64,000 nucleotides of DNA, from contig CAYJAZ010000002.1 in assembly GCA_964368455.1 (NCBI GenBank), positions 101,317 through 165,316 on the forward strand, in the 5' to 3' direction. Both the position numbers and the translations under genes were made by a program. The DNA is from CAYJAZ01 sp964368455. Lineage in GTDB: Bacteria; Desulfobacterota; Desulfovibrionia; Desulfovibrionales; Desulfovibrionaceae. Shown piece after piece: positions 6,936 through 16,105 of the stretch; positions within the stretch are counted from its first letter, which is position 1; every line of letters starts with the position of its first letter. The notes beneath the pieces are model-generated. The model was not told the origin of the DNA. It saw only the letters and a list, made by a program, of their open reading frames with translations, and made no database searches.

Positions 6936-9593
6936 ATGAACATGAATAAATTAACAATAAAAGCACAAGAGGCTTTGGCACAAGCCCAAGCATTAGCATT
7001 TAAATTAGAAAATCAAGAAGTTGATGTAGAACATATAGCCCATGCTTTAGTTGAGCAAGAAGATGGCTTAGTTGCAAAAATATTAAAGAAATTAAATATC
7101 GAAGCCTACGCATTTAATATGGAATTAGACAAAGTTCTTGCCAAAAAAACAAAGGTGCGTGGAACTACAGATATGAACCAAATTCATGTCTCAAGTAGAT
7201 TAGCAAAGGCTTTAAGCCATGCACAAGATTATGCAAAAAAATTAAAAGACGAATTTGTAAGCGTAGAACATGTTTTTGCAGAACTTTTAACACCTGAAAT
7301 CGCTACAGCTCCAATTGCAAGCTTAAATGAAGTATTGCAAGAGTTTAGACTCACAAAAGAATCTTTTCTGCAAGCAACAGCACAGATTCGTGGTTCGCAT
7401 AGAGTGAGTTCACAAACGCCTGAAACTTCCTTTGACGCACTCAATCAATACGCAAGAGATTTAGTAGAAGCCGCTTCAAAAGGTAAGCTAGATCCAGTTA
7501 TAGGCAGAGAAAATGAAATAAGAAGAACAATCCGTATTCTTTCGCGTAGAACAAAGAATAATCCTGTCTTGATTGGTGAAGCTGGCGTTGGTAAAACAGC
7601 TATTGTTGAAGGCCTTGCTTTTCGTATTTTGAAAGGCGATGTGCCAGAAGGTTTAAAAAATAAGAAAATTTTCTCATTGGATATGGGTTCACTCATTGCA
7701 GGAGCTAAGTTCCGTGGCGAATTTGAAGAAAGATTGAAAGCAGTTTTAAAAGAAGTGGAAGATTCGCAAGGGCAAATCATTCTCTTTATTGACGAACTTC
7801 ATCTTATAGTAGGAGCGGGCAAGACAGAAGGCAGCATGGACGCAAGCAATTTGCTCAAGCCAATGCTTGCACGTGGAGAATTGCATTGTATAGGAGCAAC
7901 TACTTTAGATGAATACAGAAAATATATTGAAAAAGATCCAGCTCTTGAAAGACGTTTTCAGCCTGTTTTAGTGGAAGAACCCCAAATTGAAGATGCTATT
8001 TCTATTCTACGTGGCTTGAAAGAAAGATTTGAAGTGCATCACGGTGTACGAATTTCTGATTCTGCTATAGTTGAAGCTGTTGTCTTGTCTGACAGATATA
8101 TTTCAGACAGACAATTACCTGATAAAGCTATTGATTTAATTGATGAAGCAGCAGCACTTATACGCACAGAAATTGATTCTCTTCCAGCTGAACTTGATGA
8201 AGTTAATAGAAAGGTGATGCAATTAGAGATAGAAAGAGAAGCTTTAAAAAGAGAAAAAGACACTGCTTCTGCCGAAAGATTAGGTAGGCTTGAAAATGAA
8301 CTTTCAGATTTGAGGGTTTCTCAAGCAGAATTTAAAGCACAATGGGAGAGTGAAAAATCTTCTATTGATTCTGTACGCACTATCAAGACTAAGATAGAGC
8401 AAGTGAAATTAGACATTGAAAAAGCAGAAAGAGAATACGATCTCAATAAGGCTTCACGTTTAAAATACGAAACACTTTTCACTCTCGAACAAGAGTTGAA
8501 AAATGCTGAAGAAAACAGCAAAGAAGAAAATAAATTACTCAAAGAGGAAGTTCGCCCAGATGATGTTGCAGGTATTGTTGCTCGCTGGACAGGCATTCCT
8601 GTGACAAGATTGATAGAATCTGAAAAAGAAAAATTACTCGCACTTCCAAACGAATTACACAAAAGAGTCATTGGGCAAGAAGAAGCTGTGCAAGCTATTT
8701 CACAAGCCGTATTACGTTCAAGAGCGGGGCTTTCAGATCCAAATAGGCCTGTAGGATCTTTTCTCTTTTTAGGGCCAACTGGAGTTGGTAAAACTGAATT
8801 ATGTAAAGCACTTGCAGAAGCTCTTTTTGATTCAGAAGACAATATGGTTCGTCTTGACATGAGTGAATATATGGAAAAGCATTCTGTTTCAAGGCTTATT
8901 GGTGCCCCTCCTGGCTATATTGGCTATGACGAGGGCGGCCAGCTTACAGAGGCTGTACGCAGAAAGCCGTATTCAGTAATACTTTTTGACGAAATCGAAA
9001 AAGCACATGCTGATGTTTTCAACACCTTGCTTCAATTGCTTGACGATGGAAGATTGACGGATTCACAAGGTAGAACAGTAGATTTTAGAAATACTATTAT
9101 CATACTCACTTCAAATATTGGTTCGCCAATACTTTTAGACGGTATTGATGAAAGAGGTAATTTCTATGAAAATGTACGTGCAGACATTATGGCTGAACTT
9201 CGTCAATATTTTAGACCTGAATTTCTTAACCGTATTGACGACACAGTGCTTTTCAAGCCATTGCAAGAAAATCAAATTGAAAAAATTATTGATATCCAGC
9301 TCAATGCATTGAGAAAAAGACTAGCAAGCAGGCATATAAGCTTAGATCTTACTTCTAAAGCAAAGGCTTATATTGCAAGTGCTGCTTATGATCCTATTTT
9401 TGGTGCAAGACCGCTTAAGCGTTATTTACAGCACGAATTAGAAACTCCGCTTGCTTCTTATATTATTCAAGGAAGAATCAAGGAAAATCAAAGAATAGCT
9501 GTGGAAATGTCTTTAGTGGATAATCCTGATACTGACGCACCGCTACGTTTTGGTATTGTCAAAGATAAAAGCGTTACTTGGATAACTGATTAA
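6936..9593 (+). CDS. clpB: ClpB disaggregase
   Basis: Hexameric AAA+ protein that pulls aggregated proteins apart together with DnaK. The 885 residues show the N-terminal Clp repeat domain, AAA-1 with Walker A GEAGVGKT near residue 213, the long coiled-coil middle domain (about 410-530) that marks ClpB and contacts DnaK, AAA-2 with GPTGVGKT near 611, and the C-terminal oligomerisation domain. No ClpP-binding loop is expected or seen. AGAGGA lies 6 nt before ATG 6936. It is the third gene of the cbpA operon. Confidence 0.96.
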   Translation: MNMNKLTIKAQEALAQAQALAFKLENQEVDVEHIAHALVEQEDGLVAKILKKLNIEAYAFNMELDKVLAKKTKVRGTTDMNQIHVSSRLAKALSHAQDYAKKLKDEFVSVEHVFAELLTPEIATAPIASLNEVLQEFRLTKESFLQATAQIRGSHRVSSQTPETSFDALNQYARDLVEAASKGKLDPVIGRENEIRRTIRILSRRTKNNPVLIGEAGVGKTAIVEGLAFRILKGDVPEGLKNKKIFSLDMGSLIAGAKFRGEFEERLKAVLKEVEDSQGQIILFIDELHLIVGAGKTEGSMDASNLLKPMLARGELHCIGATTLDEYRKYIEKDPALERRFQPVLVEEPQIEDAISILRGLKERFEVHHGVRISDSAIVEAVVLSDRYISDRQLPDKAIDLIDEAAALIRTEIDSLPAELDEVNRKVMQLEIEREALKREKDTASAERLGRLENELSDLRVSQAEFKAQWESEKSSIDSVRTIKTKIEQVKLDIEKAEREYDLNKASRLKYETLFTLEQELKNAEENSKEENKLLKEEVRPDDVAGIVARWTGIPVTRLIESEKEKLLALPNELHKRVIGQEEAVQAISQAVLRSRAGLSDPNRPVGSFLFLGPTGVGKTELCKALAEALFDSEDNMVRLDMSEYMEKHSVSRLIGAPPGYIGYDEGGQLTEAVRRKPYSVILFDEIEKAHADVFNTLLQLLDDGRLTDSQGRTVDFRNTIIILTSNIGSPILLDGIDERGNFYENVRADIMAELRQYFRPEFLNRIDDTVLFKPLQENQIEKIIDIQLNALRKRLASRHISLDLTSKAKAYIASAAYDPIFGARPLKRYLQHELETPLASYIIQGRIKENQRIAVEMSLVDNPDTDAPLRFGIVKDKSVTWITD

Positions 9594-9624
9594 TAGAAAA
9601 ATTAGCTAGAAAAGCTTAAAAAAT

Positions 9625-9852
9625 AAGACTGTTTTTCCATAAGGAAAATCAGTCTTATGACTACTGACAAAGTCAGTAGTCCCGAAAATCAAGAATAGCC
9701 AAAATTTATTTTTGGCGTTAAATGATTGTTTTTCGTGCCTTTCCGCCAAACTTGCTTTGCAAGTTTGAGCGGCACAAAGAGCATATTATAAAATAGGCAC
9801 TTTGTTATTAAACTAAAGACTGTTTTTCCATAAGGAAAATCAGTCTTTTTTG
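9625..9852 (+). terminator. clpB 3' hairpin cluster with terminator
   Basis: The same 32-bp hairpin sequence occurs twice, at 9625-9656 and 9816-9847 (outer stem AAGACTG with its partner AGTCTT region, one mismatch). Only the second is followed by a T-run and looks like a real terminator. Between them lie a perfect 9-bp hairpin at 9659-9681 (GACTACTGA/TCAGTAGTC) and a further imperfect hairpin near 9750-9775 built on AAACTTGC/GCAAGTTT. Confidence 0.65.
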
Positions 9853-9877
9853 ATTTAATAATGCTAAAAAGAATAGA

Positions 9878-10705
9878 CTACATAAGTAAGCTTGCTTCTT
9901 CTCTTAAAAGGTTGAAAGCCAATTGTTTTGTGTCGATTTTATAAGTGCCAGAAGCTATTTTATCTTTTATTTCATTGATCTTGATTTGGCGTGTATCAGG
10001 TGATGTTTGTGCAGTTTTATAGGCTTCTGTGCGTAGTATTCCTTCAGTAGAAACATGAATAGTGTCGGTTTTTGCAGTGGCCTGAGTTTCGTTTACAGGC
10101 GAAGAGCCAGAGACTTGATTTGTTGCATAAGCCTTTGAGAGTTGAGATGATTTTGCTCCGCCAACTTGAGCAAATGGGCTTGAACTAAAGGAGGTTTTTT
10201 TAATATTCATAATAGTATCCTTGCGTTGCGCTGAAACACTTTGTACAATATCTTCGATTTTTTGAAGAGTGATATTCCAAAGACAAGAGAAAATTTCTTC
10301 CTTATCTTCATTGATAAGTTCAAGATATTCTCCCTCGATTTCTTCTAAAATACAAACTTCGCTTTCGCCAAGTTTGAATCTGAAAAGAAAGTTTTTTTGT
10401 AATTGTGCTGAAAGTTCTGCCTTTATATCATTGACAAGTTCACTACTTTGGCTAAATAAAAGATTGTCATAAACATCCTTTGCTAAAGTGTAAACATGGC
10501 TTGAATAGCGTTTTTGAGCTTGGTGTTCACGCAAGTTTTGTAAGGCATTGTGCGTGGTTTTTTTAAGCCCTTGCAGATCTTGAAGCACAAGAAGATTTTG
10601 TTCATGCACGTCTTGAGAAAAATGCTTTTGAGCATTAACAGACAAAAGAGTATGCTCTGTGGCATCAAAACTTTGGGCACTCTCTTTATTTATTTTTTCA
10701 TGCAT
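9878..10705 (-). CDS. flgM: Fused ORF: helical N-terminal region plus FlgM anti-sigma-28 domain
   Basis: The C-terminal 110 residues match FlgM, which holds the flagellar sigma factor FliA until hook completion: an N-terminal spacer, then ILRTEAYKTAQ and a final helix pair (RQIKINEIKDKIASGTYKID, ending LLREEASLL). Before it lie about 165 mainly helical residues that I do not recognise, possibly a FlgN-type export chaperone or an equivalent flagellar protein. Met166 (ATG at 10210) has AAGGA 7 nt upstream, so FlgM may also be made alone (9878-10210). No stop separates the two parts. No other flagellar genes are in the window. Confidence 0.72.
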   Translation of the reverse strand: MHEKINKESAQSFDATEHTLLSVNAQKHFSQDVHEQNLLVLQDLQGLKKTTHNALQNLREHQAQKRYSSHVYTLAKDVYDNLLFSQSSELVNDIKAELSAQLQKNFLFRFKLGESEVCILEEIEGEYLELINEDKEEIFSCLWNITLQKIEDIVQSVSAQRKDTIMNIKKTSFSSSPFAQVGGAKSSQLSKAYATNQVSGSSPVNETQATAKTDTIHVSTEGILRTEAYKTAQTSPDTRQIKINEIKDKIASGTYKIDTKQLAFNLLREEASLLM

Positions 10706-10968
10706 AAAATTAAACCTTTTAAAGTTTCACTTATTTTCTTTTTCGGCTAGAAGATAATTAACTTTAGAATAAAATAGCATTTATTTCATAAAAAATAAAG
10801 CTCTGAGAAGCGATAAATATAAAATATTGAAATAATACTTTAAATTTAAGTTGTACTCTTTTTTTCTCTCTATTTTGAACAAGGGATAAAACTTGCATTT
10901 ATGAGAAAAACAGTCTATAAGAAGTGTTTGGAATTAAACACGCTAATTATTTATAATAAAGGTATAAT

Positions 10969-11808
10969 ATGAAAAATATTTCTCATCTAGAGTCTGTTGG
11001 AGATAAATGGGCTCCTTTTTTATCTAATGTAGAAAAAGAACTTCCAGCTGTTATTGCAAGAGTTGTTAAAGACGGTGGAACACGTGAAGCTTGGCAAATA
11101 AAAGACGAAAAAGAAGAAACAATTCTTATGGCTTATCCGCAAGACTCTTCTTTTAGAGCTTGTGCTACATTTAGAGGTGCACCAGAAGACAAGCTCAATC
11201 CAATGACAGCTGTTCCTCTTATGGAAGGCCTTCAACAAGAAATGATAGTGCTTGACACTTATGAATGGAAATCTGGCGTTTCTGGCGAAGTTTTGGCCTT
11301 GCACGAAGCAACAAAAAGACCTTTTTGGTTTTACGATCCATTATTTTTTAGAGATAAAAAAGAAGATTTAAACAAAGAACAACCACAAAATTTTAACTTT
11401 GCTGGCCTAGCTTACTTAATTCGTAAAGCCTTGCTTGACGAAATGACAATCACTCAAGGCGAGAATTACGAAAAACATGCAATGGAATGGCTTGCAGCAA
11501 ATCCTGACAAATCTCGTTTAGATGTTCCGCCATTAAAAGTTTCCCTTAAAAATGCACAAATAGTTTCTCTTGGACAAAGAGCTTGCGAATATCAAGCAAG
11601 AGCAGTTGTGAGAGATTTAAAAAGCTTCACTTTTGGCCCAAAAGAAGCAGAAAAGAAAATGTATTCTTTTGTGATTAATGCTGGACTTGGCGATGATATT
11701 TTTCCTTTAGTTATCTATGTTTGTCAAAGCATTTGCGATAAGCTTGAATTAGAAGAAGGTATGGAAGTCGATCTTTATTTTTGGCTTCAAGGCAGAGTTG
11801 TAGACTAG
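10969..11808 (+). CDS. Hypothetical protein, 279 aa
   Basis: Not recognised. Soluble, no signal peptide or membrane segment, mixed alpha/beta composition. The region 190-275 (VSLKNAQIVSLGQRACEYQA onwards to DLYFWLQGRVVD) looks like beta strands, possibly an OB-like barrel. AAAGG lies 6 nt before ATG 10969. It stands 72 bp upstream of the M50 protease gene in the same direction, so it could share its transcript. Confidence 0.75.
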   Translation: MKNISHLESVGDKWAPFLSNVEKELPAVIARVVKDGGTREAWQIKDEKEETILMAYPQDSSFRACATFRGAPEDKLNPMTAVPLMEGLQQEMIVLDTYEWKSGVSGEVLALHEATKRPFWFYDPLFFRDKKEDLNKEQPQNFNFAGLAYLIRKALLDEMTITQGENYEKHAMEWLAANPDKSRLDVPPLKVSLKNAQIVSLGQRACEYQARAVVRDLKSFTFGPKEAEKKMYSFVINAGLGDDIFPLVIYVCQSICDKLELEEGMEVDLYFWLQGRVVD

Positions 11809-11880
11809 AGGCTTTTTAAGATAATTTAGCCTTAGAGCAGCTTCGACTATTATTAAAACTGCTCTAATAGAGAAAAATAT

Positions 11881-12546
11881 ATGGATTTACAACTTGCTTT
11901 ACAAAGATTGCTTGTTTCAATCATTCCGCTCATGCTTGGTATTATTGTGCATGAAGTTGCTCATGCTGTTGCGGCAAACTATTGCGGCGACGACACGGCA
12001 AAAAAAATGGGCAGAATCACATTAAATCCTGTTCCGCATATAGATCCAATGGGAACATTATTTTTTGTGCTCACAGCAATCACTAGCCCCTTTGTTTTTG
12101 GTTGGGCAAAACCTGTGCCTGTTAATCCAAGAAGGTTCACTCGTTACGACGATCCTAAAAGTGGCATGTTTCTCGTTTCAATAGCAGGTCCATTGTCCAA
12201 TGTTTTATTAGCAATAGTCTTTTTATTGCTTTTCAAACTCTATGTGAACTTTGGCTTGCATGCTCTTGCAGACACAACTTTAGGCGATTTCATGGAGCAA
12301 ATGCTTTTTTCTGGAATAATTATTAATTCCGTGCTTGCCTTTATCAACCTTATCCCTCTTCCACCTTTAGACGGCAGTCATTTATTGGCAAAATTTTTAC
12401 CTTATCCCTTGGACGCTCGTTTTATGAGTTTTTCAAAATACGGTATGATGATTTTATTATTACTTATCGTGACTGATGTCTTGGGTTATTTTATCAATAA
12501 GTATCTAACTGTTATAGTAAATCTTGTTGTAAGTTTTATTAATTAA
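11881..12546 (+). CDS. Site-2-protease-family (M50) membrane metalloprotease
   Basis: An intramembrane zinc protease of the short, PDZ-less M50 type (221 residues). HEVAH (His24, Glu25, His28) lies in the first membrane helix, and the third zinc-binding region is in NLIPLPPLDGSH. About five hydrophobic segments are present. The natural substrates of this subtype are not known; RseP-type proteases cleave anti-sigma factors but carry PDZ domains. The RBS before ATG 11881 is weak (AGAG). Confidence 0.88.
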   Translation: MDLQLALQRLLVSIIPLMLGIIVHEVAHAVAANYCGDDTAKKMGRITLNPVPHIDPMGTLFFVLTAITSPFVFGWAKPVPVNPRRFTRYDDPKSGMFLVSIAGPLSNVLLAIVFLLLFKLYVNFGLHALADTTLGDFMEQMLFSGIIINSVLAFINLIPLPPLDGSHLLAKFLPYPLDARFMSFSKYGMMILLLLIVTDVLGYFINKYLTVIVNLVVSFIN

Positions 12547-12591
12547 TGTGCTTATAAAAGAAAGCACATCCTCAATAGAAAGGAGTTTATT

Positions 12592-13575
12592 TTGAAAGTT
12601 TCTACCATTTCGGGTATGCGCCCAACCGGTTCTTTACACTTAGGGCATTATTATGGAGCGTTAAAAAATTGGGTTCCAATGCAATACGAGCATTCTTCTC
12701 TCTTCTTTGTCGCTGATTGGCACGCCCTTACAAGTGATTTTGCTGCAACAGAAAATATCAAAGCTTTTTCCAAAGAATTAGTTCTTGATTGGCTTTCTGT
12801 TGGCCTTGATCCAGAAGCTTGCGGAATATTCTTACAGTCAGACATAAAAGAAACTGCCGAACTTCATTTGCTTTTTTCTATGATAACTCCTCTTGGTTGG
12901 CTTGAACGTTGCCCTACTTACAAAGAACAGCAAGAACAAATCACAAATAAAGATTTAGGCAATTATGGCTTCTTGGGTTATCCTGTGCTTATGTCTTCAG
13001 ATATCCTACTTTATAGAGCAAGCTTTGTTCCAGTTGGGCAAGATCAGGTTCCACATCTCGAACTTACAAGAGAAATTGCAAGACGTTTCAACCATATATA
13101 CAAAGAAAATGTCTTCCCAGAACCTCAAGCAAAACTCACTCCTACAGCAAAATGCCCTGGCCTAGATGGCAGAAAAATGTCAAAATCTTATGGAAATGGT
13201 ATTTATCTGAAAGATACTATGGAAGAAATAGCACCAAAAGTGCGTGGTATGCTTACAGATACAAATAGAGTGCGTAAAACAGATAAGGGCGATCCTGCTG
13301 TTTGCAATCTTTATCCATACCATGAATTAATGACTTCAAAAGAACAATGTGCTGAAATTCAAGAAGCTTGTAAAAATGCAACTATGGGTTGTGCTGATTG
13401 TAAAAAGATTTTCTTAGCAAGTATTGAAAAGTTTTTAGCACCAATTCACGAAAAACGTGCACAAATTCTTGCAAGACCCTATTATATTGACGAAGTCTTG
13501 TCTCAAGGTGCTATCAAAGCTCGTGCCGCAGCTCAAGAAACAATGCATCTTGTGAGAGATGCAATGAAAATATAA
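12592..13575 (+). CDS. trpS: Tryptophanyl-tRNA synthetase
   Basis: Charges tRNA-Trp. Class I signatures: LHLGH (residues 15-19) in GMRPTGSLHLGHYYG, and KMSKS near residue 195. Length 327 is normal for the bacterial enzyme. The start is TTG at 12592, with AGGAG 5-6 nt upstream; there is no suitable ATG nearby. Follows the M50 gene by 45 bp and leads rfaE2, so an M50-trpS-rfaE2 transcript is likely. Confidence 0.96.
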   Translation: MKVSTISGMRPTGSLHLGHYYGALKNWVPMQYEHSSLFFVADWHALTSDFAATENIKAFSKELVLDWLSVGLDPEACGIFLQSDIKETAELHLLFSMITPLGWLERCPTYKEQQEQITNKDLGNYGFLGYPVLMSSDILLYRASFVPVGQDQVPHLELTREIARRFNHIYKENVFPEPQAKLTPTAKCPGLDGRKMSKSYGNGIYLKDTMEEIAPKVRGMLTDTNRVRKTDKGDPAVCNLYPYHELMTSKEQCAEIQEACKNATMGCADCKKIFLASIEKFLAPIHEKRAQILARPYYIDEVLSQGAIKARAAAQETMHLVRDAMKI

Positions 13576-13601
13576 GACAAGTTTAGAAAAAAGAGAAAGA
13601 C

Positions 13602-14084
13602 ATGCTACAACATAAAAAGATGCTTGAATTACCTCATTTGCTTGAACAAATTAAGAAGTTAAAGGCAGAAAATAAGAAAATTGTTTTCACAAATGGTTGT
13701 TACGATATCTTGCACGTTGGGCATGTTGATCTGCTTGCAAGGGCAAGAGCCTTAGGAGATATTCTTATACTTGGCCTTAATACAGACGATTCAGTCAAAA
13801 GGCAAAACAAAGCTCCAAATCGCCCAATAAATACTTATGAAGCAAGGGCTTATGTTCTTAGTCATCTAGAATCTATTGATTTTGTAGTGAGTTTTGATAG
13901 CGATACGCCTTATGATTTAATAGCTGAAATTAAACCTGATATTCTTGTGAAAGGCGGCGATTGGCCTGTTGAAAAAATAGTTGGGCATGATATTGTTTTA
14001 GCTGCTGGTGGGCAAGTGCATTCTCTTGATTTGATTCAAGGTTATTCTACAACAAATACAATTTCTCGGATTTCTCATTCATGA
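13602..14084 (+). CDS. rfaE2: Heptose 1-phosphate adenylyltransferase
   Basis: Makes ADP-D-glycero-beta-D-manno-heptose, the precursor of the LPS inner-core heptoses. The 160-residue protein is the stand-alone HldE C-terminal (RfaE domain II) form. It has the cytidylyltransferase HxGH motif (LHVGH, His38 and His41) and a late LIQGYSTTN loop typical of the family. The kinase half is not adjacent. Its presence implies an LPS with heptose. Confidence 0.93.
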   Translation: MLQHKKMLELPHLLEQIKKLKAENKKIVFTNGCYDILHVGHVDLLARARALGDILILGLNTDDSVKRQNKAPNRPINTYEARAYVLSHLESIDFVVSFDSDTPYDLIAEIKPDILVKGGDWPVEKIVGHDIVLAAGGQVHSLDLIQGYSTTNTISRISHS

Positions 14085-14117
14085 TATCTGTCTTTAAGTA
14101 AGTATTAAGGATACGAA

Positions 14118-15314
14118 ATGGAAACAGGCCTTAAAAAAGATTGTCATACAAGAAAAAAAATTGATGAAGTGGATTCTTCTTTAAAGAAGCCTTCTCTCTT
14201 GTTTGAAATCAAAGGAGCTGTTTTGTATATTGATTTTATTGGAAAATGGGATGAAAAGCATCTTGTGTATGTGAGAAAGAAGAAAGATGTTTTGTCTCAA
14301 TATCTTTTGTCAAATAAACAATACACAAAGGTTTGCATTGAATGTAAGAATTTGACATCATGGGATATGACTTTTCTTTGTTTTATCACAACTGTTTCTC
14401 ATACTCTTATTGAAAAAAATAAAGAATATTCAATAGATAATTTGCCAGAAAAAGCAGAAAAACTTTTAAAATTGGCTCTTGTTGTACCTAAAGCATGTAA
14501 ACAAGAAGTCAAGGAAAAGCATGAAGCTTTTTTTGAAAAAATTGGCGAGCTTGCATTGAAAGTACCAGGATGTACTTTCAGAGCTTTTGCTTTTTTTAAA
14601 GAAATGTATTTTTCATTTTTGCGTCTATTAGTTGGAAAGAATAGAATGTATTCCAAAGACTTATGGGACGCTCTTTTTGAATGTAGTGTGAATGCTTTAG
14701 GCATTATTTCACTCACAAGCCTTTTGCTTGGACTTATTCTTGCCTTTGTTGCAACCGTGCAATTGAGTCTTTTTGGTGCTGAGGTGTATGTTGCTTCATT
14801 TGTGGGTTTGAGCATGGTTCGAATTATGGGAGCATTGCTGACAGGCATCATTCTTTCAGGTCGAACTGGTGCGAGTTTTGCTGCTATCATTGGCACTATG
14901 CAAGTGAATGAAGAAGTGGACGCTTTGCAAACTTTTGGAATTTCTCCCTACGACTTCTTAGTTATGCCTAGAGTTATTGCTCTTGTTGTTATGGTTCCCT
15001 TACTCACTCTTTATGCAAATATTATGGGCATTATAGGCGGACTTTTAGTTGCTCTTGTAATAGGTTTAACCCCTCAAATGTATATGCAAAATCTTTTAGA
15101 ATATATGCATTTGCGTTATTTATGGATAGGTTTATTCCATGCCTTTACCTTTGGTATTGTGATTTCTTTTGCTGGCTGCTATCAAGGTATGCGTTGCGGA
15201 AGATCAGCTGAGGCAGTAGGACAGGCAACAACTTCGGCAGTTGTGATTTCATTAGTTGGTATTATTGTGGTTACTTCTATTATTACAATTATTCTTTCCA
15301 TCCTTGGTTGGTAG
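14118..15314 (+). CDS. mlaE: MlaE-type ABC permease with N-terminal STAS (MlaB-like) region
   Basis: Inner-membrane permease of the Mla system, which moves phospholipids between the inner and outer membranes. Residues about 28-115 resemble a STAS domain, the fold of MlaB, here fused in front of the permease. The MlaE domain follows, with about five to six membrane helices from residue 190 and the conserved GAxxTGIILSGRTGASFAAIIGTM region. 398 residues, against about 260 for E. coli MlaE, is explained by the fusion. AAGGA sits 7 nt before the ATG. Confidence 0.9.
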   Translation: METGLKKDCHTRKKIDEVDSSLKKPSLLFEIKGAVLYIDFIGKWDEKHLVYVRKKKDVLSQYLLSNKQYTKVCIECKNLTSWDMTFLCFITTVSHTLIEKNKEYSIDNLPEKAEKLLKLALVVPKACKQEVKEKHEAFFEKIGELALKVPGCTFRAFAFFKEMYFSFLRLLVGKNRMYSKDLWDALFECSVNALGIISLTSLLLGLILAFVATVQLSLFGAEVYVASFVGLSMVRIMGALLTGIILSGRTGASFAAIIGTMQVNEEVDALQTFGISPYDFLVMPRVIALVVMVPLLTLYANIMGIIGGLLVALVIGLTPQMYMQNLLEYMHLRYLWIGLFHAFTFGIVISFAGCYQGMRCGRSAEAVGQATTSAVVISLVGIIVVTSIITIILSILGW

Positions 15315-15328
15315 TGGGGATAGATTTT

Positions 15329-16105
15329 ATGCAAGAATATAAAGAAGATAGAATAATCGCAAAAAACTTAAGTATTGGTTATGGAAAAAAAATAATACAA
15401 AATTCATTAAATTTTTCTATAAATAAAGAAGAAATTTTTATAGTCATGGGTGGTTCTGGCTGCGGTAAAAGTACATTATTACGCACGCTTATAGGATTAA
15501 ATCCACCAATAAAGGGTCAAGTTCTTTATTCTGATAAAGATTTTTGGGCTTTGAATGAAGAAGATAAAAACAATTTATTAGTAAAAATTGGTGTATTATT
15601 TCAACAAGGTGCATTATGGACTTCGCGTACATTGGCAGAAAATATCATCATGCCTCTAGAAATTCATAGGCCAAAACAATACAGCAGAAAAGAAATGTTT
15701 CAAATAGCTTCAATGAAACTTGCCTTAGTTGGTTTAGCAGGTTTTGAACATTATTTTCCAGCAGAAATCAGCGGTGGAATGAGAAAAAGAGCTGGTCTTG
15801 CCAGAGCTTTGGCACTAGATCCTGAAATAGTTTTTTTTGACGAACCATCGGCTGGCCTTGATCCTCTTTCAGCAGCAAGATTAGATGAATTGATACTAGA
15901 ATTGCGTGACAGCCTTGGAGTTACGGTTGTTGTTGTAACGCATGAATTAGCAAGCATCTTTGCCATAGGCGATAATTCTATCTTTTTAGACGCAGAAACA
16001 AAGACGCAACTTGCCTTAGGCAATCCAAATGAATTATTAAAACATGGTCCAAAAGAAGTACAAAATTTCTTAAGTCGTGGAAATATAGGTGGTATAGTAT
16101 GTTAG
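15329..16105 (+). CDS. mlaF: MlaF-type ABC ATPase
   Basis: Powers the Mla transporter. Walker A GGSGCGKST, signature SGGMRKRAGLARAL and Walker B EIVFFDEPSAGLDP are all intact. An in-frame TTG at 15308 would overlap mlaE by 7 nt. I prefer ATG 15329, which has GGGGA 8 nt upstream and gives 258 residues, starting just before the family's usual first strand. Its stop overlaps the mlaD start. Confidence 0.92.
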   Translation: MQEYKEDRIIAKNLSIGYGKKIIQNSLNFSINKEEIFIVMGGSGCGKSTLLRTLIGLNPPIKGQVLYSDKDFWALNEEDKNNLLVKIGVLFQQGALWTSRTLAENIIMPLEIHRPKQYSRKEMFQIASMKLALVGLAGFEHYFPAEISGGMRKRAGLARALALDPEIVFFDEPSAGLDPLSAARLDELILELRDSLGVTVVVVTHELASIFAIGDNSIFLDAETKTQLALGNPNELLKHGPKEVQNFLSRGNIGGIVC

